Of a stretch of DNA of 64,000 nt, positions 54,943-64,000 are shown piece by piece (the first letter of the stretch is position 1; every line of letters begins with the position of its first letter). The notes under the pieces were generated by a model that saw only the letters and a list, made by a program, of their open reading frames with translations, was not told the origin of the DNA and ran no database searches. Made by a program: the position numbers and the translations under genes. The DNA is from an uncultured Thermoanaerobaculia bacterium (GTDB lineage: Bacteria; Acidobacteriota; Thermoanaerobaculia; Multivoradales; Multivoraceae), in NCBI GenBank assembly GCA_951812325.1, contig OX638294.1, positions 3,882,859 to 3,946,858 on the forward strand, given 5' to 3'.

Positions 54943-55923
54943 TCACGGCAGGAGTTCTTCAACGCCGGCGCGCTCTTCGAACAGCTCGTCCAGCGTTGCC
55001 TGCATCCGGCTGCGGCTGAACTCGTGGAGGTCGAGCCCCTGGACGATCTGGTAGTCGCCCCCGCTGACGGTCACCGGGAAGGAGTAGACGACGCCCTCGC
55101 GGGTACCGTAGCTGCCGTCGGCCGGGATCGCCATGCTCACCCAGTCGCCGTCGGCGGTGCCCTGGACCCAGGTGCGGATGTGGTCGATCGCCGCGGCGGC
55201 CGCGGAGGCCGCCGAGGAGGCGCCGCGGGCCTTGATGATCGCCGCACCGCGCTGCTGGACGGTGGGAATGAACTCGTCGCGGGTCCATGCCTCCTCGACC
55301 AATTCCGGCGCCGGCCGGCCGTCGACGAGGGCATGTTCGAGGTCCGGGTACTGGGTCGCCGAGTGGTTGCCCCAGATCGTCATCCTGCGGACCTGGGTGG
55401 TGTGGGCGCCGGTCTTTTCGGCGAGCTGGCTGATCGCCCGGTTGTGATCAAGCCGGGTCATCGCCGTGAACTGCCGCCGGTCGAGGCCAGGCGCGTTGCT
55501 GGCCGCGATCAGGGCGTTCGTGTTCGCCGGGTTGCCGACCACGACGACTCGCACGTCGCGGCTCGCACGGGCGTCGAGCGCCTTGCCCTGGACGGAGAAG
55601 ATCGCCGCGTTCGCCTGCAGGAGATCCTTGCGCTCCATGCCCGGCCCGCGCGGCCGCGCGCCGACCAGCAGTGCCACGTCCACGCCGTCGAACGCTTCGT
55701 TCGCGTCCGAACTGGGGACGATGTCGTGCAGCAGCGGGTAGGCCGAATCGCGGAGTTCCATGACCACGCCCGCGAGAGCGTCCATCGCCGGCGGAATCTC
55801 CAGAAGCTGAAGGCTCACCGGCTGCTCCGGTCCGAGCATCTCGCCGGCGGCAATGCGGAAGATCAGGGAATAGCCGATCTGACCGGCGGCTCCGGTGACG
55901 GCGACTCGAACGGGTGTCTGCAT
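54943..55923 (-). CDS. mdh: Malate dehydrogenase
   Basis: 326 residues from ATG 55923; GGAGG lies 11 bases upstream (55935-55939), and the longer frame to 56124 adds non-family residues. It interconverts malate and oxaloacetate with NAD. The dinucleotide site is [16 protein letters not shown]; substrate arginines lie in [28 protein letters not shown] and [14 protein letters not shown] contain the conserved Asp and Arg; catalytic His187 is in [12 protein letters not shown]. The sequence belongs to the 'cytosolic' LDH-unlike MDH branch. It is divergent from the giant repeat protein gene at 56061. Confidence 0.96.
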   Translation of the reverse strand: MQTPVRVAVTGAAGQIGYSLIFRIAAGEMLGPEQPVSLQLLEIPPAMDALAGVVMELRDSAYPLLHDIVPSSDANEAFDGVDVALLVGARPRGPGMERKDLLQANAAIFSVQGKALDARASRDVRVVVVGNPANTNALIAASNAPGLDRRQFTAMTRLDHNRAISQLAEKTGAHTTQVRRMTIWGNHSATQYPDLEHALVDGRPAPELVEEAWTRDEFIPTVQQRGAAIIKARGASSAASAAAAAIDHIRTWVQGTADGDWVSMAIPADGSYGTREGVVYSFPVTVSGGDYQIVQGLDLHEFSRSRMQATLDELFEERAGVEELLP

Positions 55924-56060
55924 GGCTTTGAGGTCCTCCGATCCGGCGGGCGATCGTAACACCGCCGCCTTGCGCCCGGGCGAATCCGGAAGCATCGGCG
56001 GCGTGGAGGAGTTGGACTGGTTGTTCAGTAGATTTTCAGTTCCTTCTGAGGGGAGGAAGC

Positions 56061-59000
56061 ATGCGGTGCAACGTCTTCGGAGGTGTTCTGAATCGGATCG
56101 CCGCCGCGGGGTTGGCGGCCGCAATGCTGGCTGCAGCCGGAGCTTCGGCTTCGGTGGACGTGCATGGCTCGATCGGGGATGCGGCCGACGCTGGCCCGGT
56201 CCAGGTCTCCCTGGCGCCGGCGCCCTCGCTCCATGAACTGTTCAGCGCTGTGCTGAACGACGACCTGAACGGCCTTTTCCCGGTCGAAGCGACGGTTGAC
56301 GTCGTGAACGGCCGCTTCACGTTCGAAGTGGACGAACCGGGTGTGCGTTGGGTCCGGGCGCGAAGTGCGGGCGCCGGCGAGTCGGCGTTCCTCCTGGTCG
56401 GGCCGGAGACGAACACTCTGCTGCCGTCGCACGACCTGAGGAAGCTGGCCTTCTGCACGGTGTCGCTGAAGAACCCGTCGAGCGCCTGGATCGTGCGCGG
56501 GGGGAGTCTGCGCGATTTCGGTCATGCGCGCTCCTGGACTGTCTGGCCGCCGATTCGCCGGATCGAGGCTGGAAGGCCGGTTCGCCACGAGTTCGCCGGG
56601 CGGATCGTGTCGTCCCGGTCCGGCTCGCGCCACTTCGAGGTTCTGACGGTCGGCGCTCCCGGCTACGAACCGGAAGTCGTGGAGTGTGAGGCGGGCGCCG
56701 ACCTGGCGGTGGAGCTGAAGCGACCAACGGCGCCGGCCGTCAGCGGTGTGCTGACAAGAAACGGTGTGCCGGAACGCTCCGCGATTCTGGTCGGCGAAGA
56801 CGGTTGGCCAGCCGGCGCGACGGACGAACGAGGACGCTTCCGGGCGTTGGCGGGCGTCTACCATGTGCTGACCGCTGATGGTGGCCTGGATGCGGTCGAA
56901 CATGTGGCGGGCGTGGCCGATCTCATGGGGAGCGCGCGGCCTCCGGTGGCGGTGAGCCATGGACGATCCTTGTCCAGGTCCGAAAAAACGGCCCGGTGGG
57001 CCGCGGTCCACTGGTCGTCCGCCGGTGCGCTGCTGGCCCTTGACGGGGGGCGCCTGACTGGCGGCCTGCTGATGGCCAAGGGCCCGCCGGGCGCCGCGAG
57101 AACGAACGTGCTGGCGGAACGCTTCGCGCCTCTTGAGATCGACTGGGCGTCGCCGCCCGTGGCGCTGTCGCTCGAACCGCTGCTCCGGCTCGAAGGGACT
57201 GTTGCGGATCCGGCCGGCGCCGGAGTAGGCGGCGCCAGTGTGTCGATCAACGGAACCGGCGCACGGCCCGTGGCCTGGTCCGACGGCGCGGGGCGATTCT
57301 CGCTGGAGGTCTTCGAATCGCCGGGCCAAGGGCAGCTCGTCGCCCGGGCGGCGGGCTACGGCGAGGCGCGGCGCGACCTGAGCGAGGTTCGCGGCGCGGG
57401 ACGCCAGCCGATCCTTCTGGAGCTGGTCCCTCACCGCGCCATCCGCGGCCGGCTCGTAGCCGCCGCCGGCGGCGGGATTCGAGGAACGGTTGGGCTGGCC
57501 GGGCCGTGGGACTCGGAGCGCTTCATTGGCGACGCCGCCCTTTGGAACGTCGGGGACGATCCGACCCTGCTGGAGGCAGTCAGCACGGAGGACGACGGCG
57601 AGTTCGCGCTCGATCCCGGCGACGCGAGGGATGGATGGCTGGTCGCGGCCGCTCCCGGCCATGGAACGGTGCGGAGGAGGCTGCCGGCATCGGATTCGGG
57701 TTCGCTCAAGGAGCAGTCCGTGGGAGACGTGGTCCTGGAACCGGAGATCGTCCTGCAGGGTCGCGTGGTCGACGAGAACGGGGCGCCGGTCGAAGCCGCC
57801 GCGATCGCTCTGAGTGAAGGTGAGACCTTTGTTCATTCGTTGCGACGGGGCCGGATGCGCGTTCCAGCGAGGAAGCTGATTGCCGACCCTGAGGGCCGCT
57901 TTCGCATCGCCGGACTGGCGCCGGGCGATCAGCTCTCGCTTTTCGTTTCCGCGCCCGGTTTCGTGCGGGAGTCGATTCCCCTGGTCCGGGTGGACGCTTT
58001 GCTCGGCGCCGAGGAAGTGGAGGTCCGGCTCCGTGAGGCCCTGGAGTTGAGCGGGCGGATAACGGACGAGGTCACCGGCAGCGGCGTCGAAGGGGTCCGT
58101 GTGCGCTTCGCGCAGACCGCCCGCGGCGGCTCTGCATGGGCGGAAACCGACGAGGCGGGCGAGTTCTCGTTGAGCGGCTTCCCGGTTGGCGCCGGCGTGT
58201 TGAGTGCGATTGCGGATGGCTACGAGGATCTTGAGTTTCCCCTTTGGCGAAGCCCGGATGAACCGCTGGAACTGGTTCTGCGGCCGAAGCCGGAGATTGA
58301 GGTGACGGGCACGGTGATCCGGGAGGGGGCGCCGGTGGCGGGGGCATCGGTTCGGATCGAATCCTCCCGGTCGCTGACCGATGCCTCGGGCCGCTTCGTG
58401 GTGAAGTCGGCGCAGGGACAGGCAAGCCTGGAATGCCGGGTTCCGGGTGCGTCCCAGGTGATCAACAGGGTGGTCGAGGTCGACGCGAATCTCGGTGAAC
58501 TCACGATCGACGTCACACCCGTCGTTCTGCGCGGCCGGGTGATCGAACCGGACGGCGTGCCGATGCCGGCCGCCACCGTGTCGGCTCGGCGTGACGACGG
58601 AGGCTGGTTCGGTACGCGACGCGGGCAGACGGGGCCGGAAGGGGAGTTCGAACTGATCGTCGAGCCGGGTTCCTACTCGGTCGCCGCCAGGTCCGACAAC
58701 ATGGAGGGTCCGCGGGTCGAAGTGGAGGTCGCGGCGGGCGAGGCGCCGTACGTGGAACTGACCGGGCCCGGCGCCGGCCTGCTTCGGGTCACGGTGCGTG
58801 GCCTGACGCCTGCCGAGGTTGGCAAGGTCTTTCTGATGGTCGAGACGATCCGTCCCTCCGGAGGAAAGTCCAGTCGCGGGATGCTCTCTGCCACGGGCGG
58901 AACGGCGACGGCGCCGGTGTTCGAGATGCCGTTCCGGCAGCCGGACGGCACAACGACGGTGATCGCCTCGGTTGAGTCAACCGGTCGTTCCCGCCGGGCG

Positions 59001-59603
59001 CCCTTGCGGATGGCGCCCGCCGGGATCACCGAGGTGGAACTCTCGTTCACGGAGGACACCGTTCTCCTGGAGGGCGCCGTCACGCTCGATGGCCGGCCGC
59101 TGGCGGGCGAACGAGTGTTCGTGACCGACGAGCGGCAGAACCTGGCCTGGAGCGTGAACACGGATCACCGAGGCCACTTCCTGATCGACGGCCTGCGCAA
59201 GGGTGGCGAAGTCGCGCTTGACGCCGTGGGCCGGCAGCGGCGGGTGCGCTTGGCCGAGACGACCATCCGAGTCGACTTCGACGCCTACAGCGCCTCGGTC
59301 CGTGGCTGGCTGCTCGACGCCGAAACGGGATTGGCCGCCGCCGGGATGCGGGTCTCCGCGGTGCCTGCCTGGAGCGCCGGGGAGAACGACGTGACCCGGA
59401 CGGTGCGCCGGCGAGCCACGACCCGCACCGGGGACGACGGTTCCTTCGTGATCGACGGTCTGTTCGCGGCGCGGTACCGGTTGGAGATTCGGCCCGCGGG
59501 AAGAAACCTGTCGCCAGTACTGGTCGTCGGCTCCTCGGATGTCGATCTGAGCGGCGGTGACCTCGACGTGACGCTCGCCGTGCCGGTGGCGAAAGACCGT
59601 TAG
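56061..59603 (+). CDS. Giant exported protein of carboxypeptidase-regulatory-like repeats
   Basis: 1180 residues from ATG 56061, with GGGGAGG upstream. Signal: [16 protein letters not shown]. The chain is built of many beta-sandwich units of about 80-100 residues, recognisable by lines such as [100 protein letters not shown] and [20 protein letters not shown]. Each continues with a D/E-G-x-F/Y-x-L/V strand. Such arrays form long, stalk-like surface proteins. No enzyme domain, sortase site or membrane anchor was seen at the end (LAVPVAKDR). It may be secreted or held by a partner. Confidence 0.8.
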   Translation: MRCNVFGGVLNRIAAAGLAAAMLAAAGASASVDVHGSIGDAADAGPVQVSLAPAPSLHELFSAVLNDDLNGLFPVEATVDVVNGRFTFEVDEPGVRWVRARSAGAGESAFLLVGPETNTLLPSHDLRKLAFCTVSLKNPSSAWIVRGGSLRDFGHARSWTVWPPIRRIEAGRPVRHEFAGRIVSSRSGSRHFEVLTVGAPGYEPEVVECEAGADLAVELKRPTAPAVSGVLTRNGVPERSAILVGEDGWPAGATDERGRFRALAGVYHVLTADGGLDAVEHVAGVADLMGSARPPVAVSHGRSLSRSEKTARWAAVHWSSAGALLALDGGRLTGGLLMAKGPPGAARTNVLAERFAPLEIDWASPPVALSLEPLLRLEGTVADPAGAGVGGASVSINGTGARPVAWSDGAGRFSLEVFESPGQGQLVARAAGYGEARRDLSEVRGAGRQPILLELVPHRAIRGRLVAAAGGGIRGTVGLAGPWDSERFIGDAALWNVGDDPTLLEAVSTEDDGEFALDPGDARDGWLVAAAPGHGTVRRRLPASDSGSLKEQSVGDVVLEPEIVLQGRVVDENGAPVEAAAIALSEGETFVHSLRRGRMRVPARKLIADPEGRFRIAGLAPGDQLSLFVSAPGFVRESIPLVRVDALLGAEEVEVRLREALELSGRITDEVTGSGVEGVRVRFAQTARGGSAWAETDEAGEFSLSGFPVGAGVLSAIADGYEDLEFPLWRSPDEPLELVLRPKPEIEVTGTVIREGAPVAGASVRIESSRSLTDASGRFVVKSAQGQASLECRVPGASQVINRVVEVDANLGELTIDVTPVVLRGRVIEPDGVPMPAATVSARRDDGGWFGTRRGQTGPEGEFELIVEPGSYSVAARSDNMEGPRVEVEVAAGEAPYVELTGPGAGLLRVTVRGLTPAEVGKVFLMVETIRPSGGKSSRGMLSATGGTATAPVFEMPFRQPDGTTTVIASVESTGRSRRAPLRMAPAGITEVELSFTEDTVLLEGAVTLDGRPLAGERVFVTDERQNLAWSVNTDHRGHFLIDGLRKGGEVALDAVGRQRRVRLAETTIRVDFDAYSASVRGWLLDAETGLAAAGMRVSAVPAWSAGENDVTRTVRRRATTRTGDDGSFVIDGLFAARYRLEIRPAGRNLSPVLVVGSSDVDLSGGDLDVTLAVPVAKDR

Positions 59604-59671
59604 CGCCGGAACGGCGCACGACGGCCCGGATCCCGGGTCGGCGTAGACCGGCCGCCAATAGACTCCGAGCC

Positions 59672-60697
59672 ATGGCGGAGCGGGTTCTGGTCACCGGCGG
59701 CGCCGGGTTCATCGGCAGTCACACGTGCGTCGAGCTATTGGCCGCCGGCTGGGACGTGACGGTGATCGACGACCTGTCGAACAGTTCGCGGGAGGCCCTG
59801 CGGCGGGTGGAGGAGCTGGCCGGGCGGGGACTGCGCTTCGTCGAGGGGGACCTGCTGGATGCGGCGGCGCTCGACCGGGCGTTCGGCGACGGCCCGTGTC
59901 AAGCGGTGATCCACTTCGCGGCGAAGAAGGCGGTCGGGGAGTCCTGCGCGGATCCGCTCGGCTACTACCGGACGAACGTGGGCGGGACGATCAGCCTGCT
60001 GGGGGCGATGCGGCGGCACGGCGTGCGCCGGCTCGTGTTCTCCTCGTCGGCGACGGTGTACGGCGATCCGGCGCCGGAGGCCTGCCCGCTGTCCGAGGAC
60101 GCGCCGCGCCTGGCGTCGAACCCGTACGGTCAGACCAAGCGGTTCGTGGAGCGGATGCTGCGCGATCTCGCCGCGTCGGAGGCCGGCTGGCACATCCTGT
60201 CGCTGCGCTACTTCAACCCGGCCGGGGCTCATCCAAGCGGCCGCATCGGCGAGGACCCGCGGGGTGTCCCGGAGAACCTGCTGCCGAGCGCGATGCAGGT
60301 TGCGGCAGGGCGATTGCCGGAGCTTCGCGTGTTCGGGACGGACTATCCGACCCGGGACGGCACGGCGATCCGGGACTATCTCCACGTCGTGGATGTCGCG
60401 ACCGGCCATCTGCGGGCCCTCGACCATCTTTCGGCGGTCGACGGCTGCGCGGAGTACAACCTGGGCGCCGGCCGCGGCGTCACGGTGTTCGAGGTGATCG
60501 AGGCCGTGAGGCGGGCCAGTGGCCGGGAGGTTCCGTGGGTCCTGGAGTCCCGGCGGGCGGGCGATGCGGTGGCGGCGTGGGCGGATCCGGCCCTCGCGGA
60601 ACGGGAGCTCGGCTGGAAGGCCGAGCGCGATCTCGACGACATCTGCGCCGACGCCTGGCGTTGGCAGAGCGAGAATCCGGCGGGGTACGGGACTTGA
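59672..60697 (+). CDS. galE: UDP-glucose 4-epimerase
   Basis: 341 residues from ATG 59672. It interconverts UDP-glucose and UDP-galactose, supplying sugars for envelope polysaccharide. NAD site: VLVTGGAGFIGSHTC. Catalytic residues: Ser126 in FSSSATVYG, Tyr152 and Lys156 in NPYGQTKRFVERML. Other landmarks: IHFAAKKAVGESCADPLGYY, LRYFNPAGAHPSGRIGEDP, IRDYLHVVDVATGHLRAL and YNLGAGRGVTVFEVIEA. Length is standard. The next gene begins at a TTG overlapping this stop (TTGA), so they are co-translated although their functions look unrelated. Confidence 0.95.
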   Translation: MAERVLVTGGAGFIGSHTCVELLAAGWDVTVIDDLSNSSREALRRVEELAGRGLRFVEGDLLDAAALDRAFGDGPCQAVIHFAAKKAVGESCADPLGYYRTNVGGTISLLGAMRRHGVRRLVFSSSATVYGDPAPEACPLSEDAPRLASNPYGQTKRFVERMLRDLAASEAGWHILSLRYFNPAGAHPSGRIGEDPRGVPENLLPSAMQVAAGRLPELRVFGTDYPTRDGTAIRDYLHVVDVATGHLRALDHLSAVDGCAEYNLGAGRGVTVFEVIEAVRRASGREVPWVLESRRAGDAVAAWADPALAERELGWKAERDLDDICADAWRWQSENPAGYGT

Positions 60698-61392
60698 GCG
60701 GGAAAGAGACTCGCGGCTCGGGCGAAGCGGCACTCGAGGTGTTCGTCTACTACGACTTCGCCTCCTCGCTGAGCTACGTCGCCCACCGGGTACTGGCACG
60801 GATCGGTCGGGAGCTCGCGGAGGAGCGAATCGAGCTGCGCTGGAAGGCGATCGACCTGACCGGGATCGGGCGTTTCCAGCGCGGGCGGCTGCTCGACCCC
60901 GTGCGTCGGCGGAGTCTGATCGAGGTGGCTGAGGCGCTCGACGTCGAACTCGATCCGCCCGCCCGCTGGCCGGACTCGCGCCTGGCCGGCGAGGTCGCGC
61001 TGACGCTCGATCTGGCGATCGATCGAGGACTCGATCCGGCGGTCGAGCGGGAGTGGCGGCGGAGCGTGTTCACGACGTTCCACGAGCAGGGCGACCGCGA
61101 CGATCCCGACCAACTGGCGGGCGCCGTCGAACAACTCTTCGGGGAGTTCGAGCGCCGCGGCCACTTCGGCAAGCGCGGCGTCGCGTCGGTCGACGACCTC
61201 GCCGCGGGCCGTCGGCTGGCAGCGGCGACCGGCAGCGCTGTGGCTGCCGGCGTCGAAGGAGCGCCGACGCTGATGTTCGATGCCTTCCCGCTGTGCGGCA
61301 TCCACGACGAAGCCACCATGCTGGGGATGATCCAGCGCTACGCCCGTCGGCGCCGCCGGCTGGAGGCGGAGGCGACGGTCGAGGTGAACTGA
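60694..61392 (+). CDS. DsbA-fold protein of the 2-hydroxychromene-2-carboxylate isomerase/kappa-GST type
   Basis: 232 residues from TTG 60694, which overlaps the galE stop by four bases. The frame is also open further upstream, but inside galE. The N-terminus VFVYYDFASSLSYVAHRVLA replaces the CxxC of DsbA with Ser-rich sequence, as in HCCA isomerases and kappa glutathione transferases (D-F-x-S-P-x-S-Y). The helical insertion and the end motif AAGVEGAPTLMFD with LCGIHDEATMLGMI fit the same fold. The only Cys is near the end, so it is not a thiol oxidase. It probably uses glutathione or another thiol in the cytoplasm. The substrate is unknown. Confidence 0.7.
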   Translation: MSGKETRGSGEAALEVFVYYDFASSLSYVAHRVLARIGRELAEERIELRWKAIDLTGIGRFQRGRLLDPVRRRSLIEVAEALDVELDPPARWPDSRLAGEVALTLDLAIDRGLDPAVEREWRRSVFTTFHEQGDRDDPDQLAGAVEQLFGEFERRGHFGKRGVASVDDLAAGRRLAAATGSAVAAGVEGAPTLMFDAFPLCGIHDEATMLGMIQRYARRRRRLEAEATVEVN

Positions 61393-63119
61393 TGGGCGTG
61401 CGGTTTCTCGCGGCGTTGGCCGCACCCGCGCTCCTGGGCTGCGCTCCGGCGGAGAACGCCTCGGAACCGGCCGCCCCGGCGTCCGCTGACGCGACGCGGC
61501 CTGGAAGCGTCCGCTTCGTCGACGTGACCGCCGAGACCGGCCTCGACTTCGTCCACGCGACGGGCTCGGCGGGTTCTTACCCGATGCCGGCGATCATGGG
61601 CGGCGGCGTAGCCGCCTTCGATGCCGACGGCGACGGCCTGCTCGACCTCTACTTCCCGAACGCGGGTAGCGCGGTCGCCGGCGATGCGGGGCGCAACCGC
61701 TTCTACCTGCAGAGGCCGCGCGGACGCTTCGTCAACGCGACGGAAGGCTCCGGGCTCGACAACCCCGGCCACGGCATGGGCGCCGCGGTTGGCGATATCG
61801 ACAACGACGGCGATCTCGACCTCTACGTGACGAACTTCGGCGACGACATCCTCTACCGCAACGATGGCGGCGGCCGCTTCGACGACGCGACCGCTGAACT
61901 CGGTCTGGCGACGCCCGCCTGGTCGACCTCGGCGGTGTTCTTCGACGCGAATCTCGACGGCTGGCTCGATCTCTACGTGGCTCGCTACGTCCAGTGGAAC
62001 GAGGCGCGCGAATGCCAGGTGCAGGGCGGACGGGTCGACTACTGCGGCCCGCAGCAGTTTGAAGGCGAGGCGGACGTCTTCTACCGGAACGATGGCGGCC
62101 GGCGCTTCGTGGACCAGAGCCGCGAGGGCGGCGTGTCGCTGATCGCCGACGCCGGCCTGGGCGTCGCCGCCGCCGACTTCGACGACGACGGTCGCACCGA
62201 TGTCTACGTCGCGAACGACGCGGATCCCAACCAGCTGTGGATGAATCGCGGCGAAGGCGCCTTCGAGGACGACGCGGTGCTGCTCGGCGCGGCCTACAAT
62301 CGGTTCGGGGTCGGCGAGGCAGGCATGGGCATCGCACTGGGCGACATCGACGGCGACCTGGACCTGGACCTGTTTCTGAGCCACCTGATCGAGGAGACGA
62401 ACACGCTGTACGTGAACCTGGGCGGCGCGCCGGGCCTCTCCGATGGCTTCGACGACCGGGCGGCCGAGGCGGGCCTGGCGGCGCCGAGCACTCCCTACAC
62501 GGGCTTCGGAACGGCCCTTTTCGACGCGGACAACGACGGCGACCTCGACCTCGCGGTGGTCAACGGGGCCGTCAAGCGGCGTCCGGCCGCGCTCTCGGAC
62601 CGCGACGACTGGTTCTGGCGCGGCTACGCGGAACCGAATCTGCTGATGCTGGGAGACGGTGAGGGCGCCTTCGTCGACGCCAGCAGCGCCTCGGGCGACT
62701 TCGGCGCGGCGCTTCACGTCAGCCGCGGCCTCGTCCCGTTCGACCTGGAAGGCGACGGCGACCTGGACCTTTTGGTCAGCAACCTGGAGGGGGCGGCGCG
62801 GATCTACCGCAACGAATCGGCCGGCGGTTCCGGGGGCGGTTCGGGCGGTTGGGTGAGCCTGCGGGTCGTCGACGCCGAGTTGCAGCGGACGGCCCTGGGC
62901 GCTTCGGTCGTTGCCTGGGTCGGCGATCGCCCCGTTCGCCGCCTCGTCCTGCCGCTCGGCGGCTACCTGACCGGCGGCGAGGCGCCGTTGCACATCGGCC
63001 TCGGCGATGCCGTGGGTGTCCAACGCTTCGAGGTCACCTGGCCAGGCGGTGCGGTCGAGGAGTTCGACGGCGCCGAGCGCGGCGCCGAAGTCGTCCTCGT
63101 TCGTGGAACGGGCCGATGA
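61392..63119 (+). CDS. CRTAC1 / ASPIC-UnbV FG-GAP repeat lipoprotein (copy 3)
   Basis: 575 residues from ATG 61392, which shares one base with the preceding stop (TGATG). Lipobox: ALAAPALLGC. FG-GAP loops: DADGDGLLDLYFP, DIDNDGDLDLYVT, DANLDGWLDLYVA, DFDDDGRTDVYVA, DIDGDLDLDLFLS and DADNDGDLDLAVV. The Cys pair ARECQVQGGRVDYCGP is shared with the other copies. UnbV end: FEVTWPGGAVEEFDG. This copy is lipid-anchored, unlike copies 1 and 2. Its stop overlaps the TPR gene start by four bases (ATGA), repeating the CRTAC1-TPR pairing at 20701-24509. Confidence 0.9.
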   Translation: MGVRFLAALAAPALLGCAPAENASEPAAPASADATRPGSVRFVDVTAETGLDFVHATGSAGSYPMPAIMGGGVAAFDADGDGLLDLYFPNAGSAVAGDAGRNRFYLQRPRGRFVNATEGSGLDNPGHGMGAAVGDIDNDGDLDLYVTNFGDDILYRNDGGGRFDDATAELGLATPAWSTSAVFFDANLDGWLDLYVARYVQWNEARECQVQGGRVDYCGPQQFEGEADVFYRNDGGRRFVDQSREGGVSLIADAGLGVAAADFDDDGRTDVYVANDADPNQLWMNRGEGAFEDDAVLLGAAYNRFGVGEAGMGIALGDIDGDLDLDLFLSHLIEETNTLYVNLGGAPGLSDGFDDRAAEAGLAAPSTPYTGFGTALFDADNDGDLDLAVVNGAVKRRPAALSDRDDWFWRGYAEPNLLMLGDGEGAFVDASSASGDFGAALHVSRGLVPFDLEGDGDLDLLVSNLEGAARIYRNESAGGSGGGSGGWVSLRVVDAELQRTALGASVVAWVGDRPVRRLVLPLGGYLTGGEAPLHIGLGDAVGVQRFEVTWPGGAVEEFDGAERGAEVVLVRGTGR

Positions 63120-64000
63120 CGCCCATGCCGCGAATCCGGCGCCGGCGATCCGCTGCCGACCACGGTTTTCTCGCCGCCGTCATGCAGGCAGTACGCGCTG
63201 CCTGCCGCGACGGCAACTGGATCATGCTGCTCGTTGCGGTCTTCCTCGCCGCCGCCATGCAGGCCGCGGAGCTCCCGAGCCCCGACCTCACGGCCGTTGA
63301 ACCCCGCGTCCGTTCGGCGATCGAGAAGGAGCTGGCCGCCGCCCGCCTCGAACCCGGGTCGGCAAACGCCTGGGGGCGTCTCGGCATGGTTCTTCAAGCC
63401 CACCAACTCGACGCCGAGGCCGAGGCCGCCTACGTCGAAGCTTCTCGCCTTGCGCCCGCCGGGTTCCGCTGGGTCTACCTGCGAGGCGTTCTCGCCGATG
63501 CACACGATCCGGTAGCCGCGGTGAGCCTCTACCGGCGGGCAGTCGAACTCGACCCCCGCTACGCTCCGGCCCGGGTCCGCCTCGCCGCCGCTCTGGAGAA
63601 GGTCGGCCTGGCCGCTGAGGCCGACACGCACTATGCGGAGGCGGCGCGCCTGGAACCGGACAACGCGGTGGCGCACCTCGGGCTGGGCCGCCTGGCGCTC
63701 GCCCGCGGCGAGGTCGACGGGGCCGTGGGTCACCTGGAACGGGCTTACGGCTTGAGCCCGGAGACTCAGGCGATCGTCGCCACGCTGGCGCGTGCGCGTC
63801 ACCGGGCCGGCGACCGCGACGGTGCGCGACGGCTGGCGCAGGCGGCGCGCAGCCTGCCGCCGATGATCCACCACCGCGACCCGCGCCGGGCCGAGGTCGA
63901 CGTCCTGGCGGTGGATTCGGAGAGCTTCCTTCGCCGCAGCAAGACCTACCGGGAGACGGGCCAGTTGCAGCCCTCGCTCGCCGAGCTCCTCCGGCTGCTC
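63116..64000 (+). CDS. Exported or membrane-anchored TPR protein, cut by window end
   Basis: 295 codons from ATG 63116 with no stop before the edge. A basic start (MTPMPRIRRRRSADHG) is followed by a hydrophobic segment (NWIMLLVAVFLAAAMQAA, about 38-55) that can be a signal or anchor. TPR units follow: AEAAYVEASRLAPAGFRWVY, AVSLYRRAVELDPRYAPARV, ADTHYAEAARLEPDNAVAHL and AVGHLERAYGLSPETQAIVA. The last part (SFLRRSKTYRETGQLQP) suggests a further domain beyond the window. It is translationally coupled to the CRTAC1 lipoprotein. Confidence 0.8.
   Translation, partial: MTPMPRIRRRRSAADHGFLAAVMQAVRAACRDGNWIMLLVAVFLAAAMQAAELPSPDLTAVEPRVRSAIEKELAAARLEPGSANAWGRLGMVLQAHQLDAEAEAAYVEASRLAPAGFRWVYLRGVLADAHDPVAAVSLYRRAVELDPRYAPARVRLAAALEKVGLAAEADTHYAEAARLEPDNAVAHLGLGRLALARGEVDGAVGHLERAYGLSPETQAIVATLARARHRAGDRDGARRLAQAARSLPPMIHHRDPRRAEVDVLAVDSESFLRRSKTYRETGQLQPSLAELLRLL

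Noticed and set aside
55924..56124. A longer N-terminus for malate dehydrogenase, starting at 56124
   Set aside because: It adds 67 residues unlike any MDH and overlaps the divergent gene's start; ATG 55923 has a GGAGG and begins the dinucleotide fold directly.

Overview
The window is high-GC DNA densely packed with genes on both strands. The gene content points to a heterotrophic, probably aerobic member of the Acidobacteriota. Markers are three proteins of the VWFA-related acidobacterial type, an Oar-like TonB receptor with an N-terminal carboxypeptidase-regulatory domain, three CRTAC1/ASPIC-UnbV beta-propeller proteins, many TPR proteins, a DUF1552/DUF1592 pair and a fused isobutyryl-CoA mutase. 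The phylum is inferred from family content only. I found no rRNA, tRNA, CRISPR array, phage gene or intact insertion sequence.

Layout. 1-5143: start of a DUF3179-like gene (minus), then a small secreted protein, a sulfatase-fold/TPR lipoprotein and a VWFA protein (plus). 5257-12458: a secreted M12-type metalloprotease facing two tandem VWFA paralogues. 12459-17469: an intergenic repeat, a transglutaminase-like/TPR lipoprotein, and a divergent TonB receptor with a strong terminator. 17427-30197: glycerate 2-kinase, a SpeA-like decarboxylase, then CRTAC1-TPR-TPR (plus) converging on sulfatase-TPR and TPR (minus). 30593-35962: enolase, a second CRTAC1 protein and a PQQ dehydrogenase. 36091-42781: DUF1552/DUF1592, a remnant of an S10-type carboxypeptidase, a metallo-beta-lactamase-fold protein, and a DUF3311/sodium-solute symporter pair. 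43100-50773: phosphofructokinase, a DUF2911-like protein, IcmF and a secreted alkaline phosphatase. 50917-56060: acyl-CoA synthetase, a second copy of the repeat, a D-2-hydroxyacid dehydrogenase, a damaged small membrane gene, ferritin and malate dehydrogenase. 56061-64000: a giant secreted repeat protein, galE, a DsbA-fold protein, a third CRTAC1 protein and a TPR protein cut by the window end.

How the genes fit together. Central metabolism (enolase, phosphofructokinase, malate dehydrogenase, glycerate kinase, IcmF, acyl-CoA ligase) is scattered among a large set of exported proteins (protease, phosphatase, PQQ enzyme, TonB receptor, sulfatase-fold and TPR lipoproteins). This suggests a life of degrading and importing external polymers. 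Many neighbours overlap by four bases (ATGA, GTGA or TTGA), so translational coupling appears common. The most unusual items are: a four-cysteine C-terminal domain shared by the protease (two copies) and the phosphatase (one copy); the CRTAC1/TPR/sulfatase block; a 140-bp double-hairpin repeat present as an inverted pair 40 kb apart; a probable CTG start; a small membrane gene with two compensating frameshifts; and a decayed carboxypeptidase tail.
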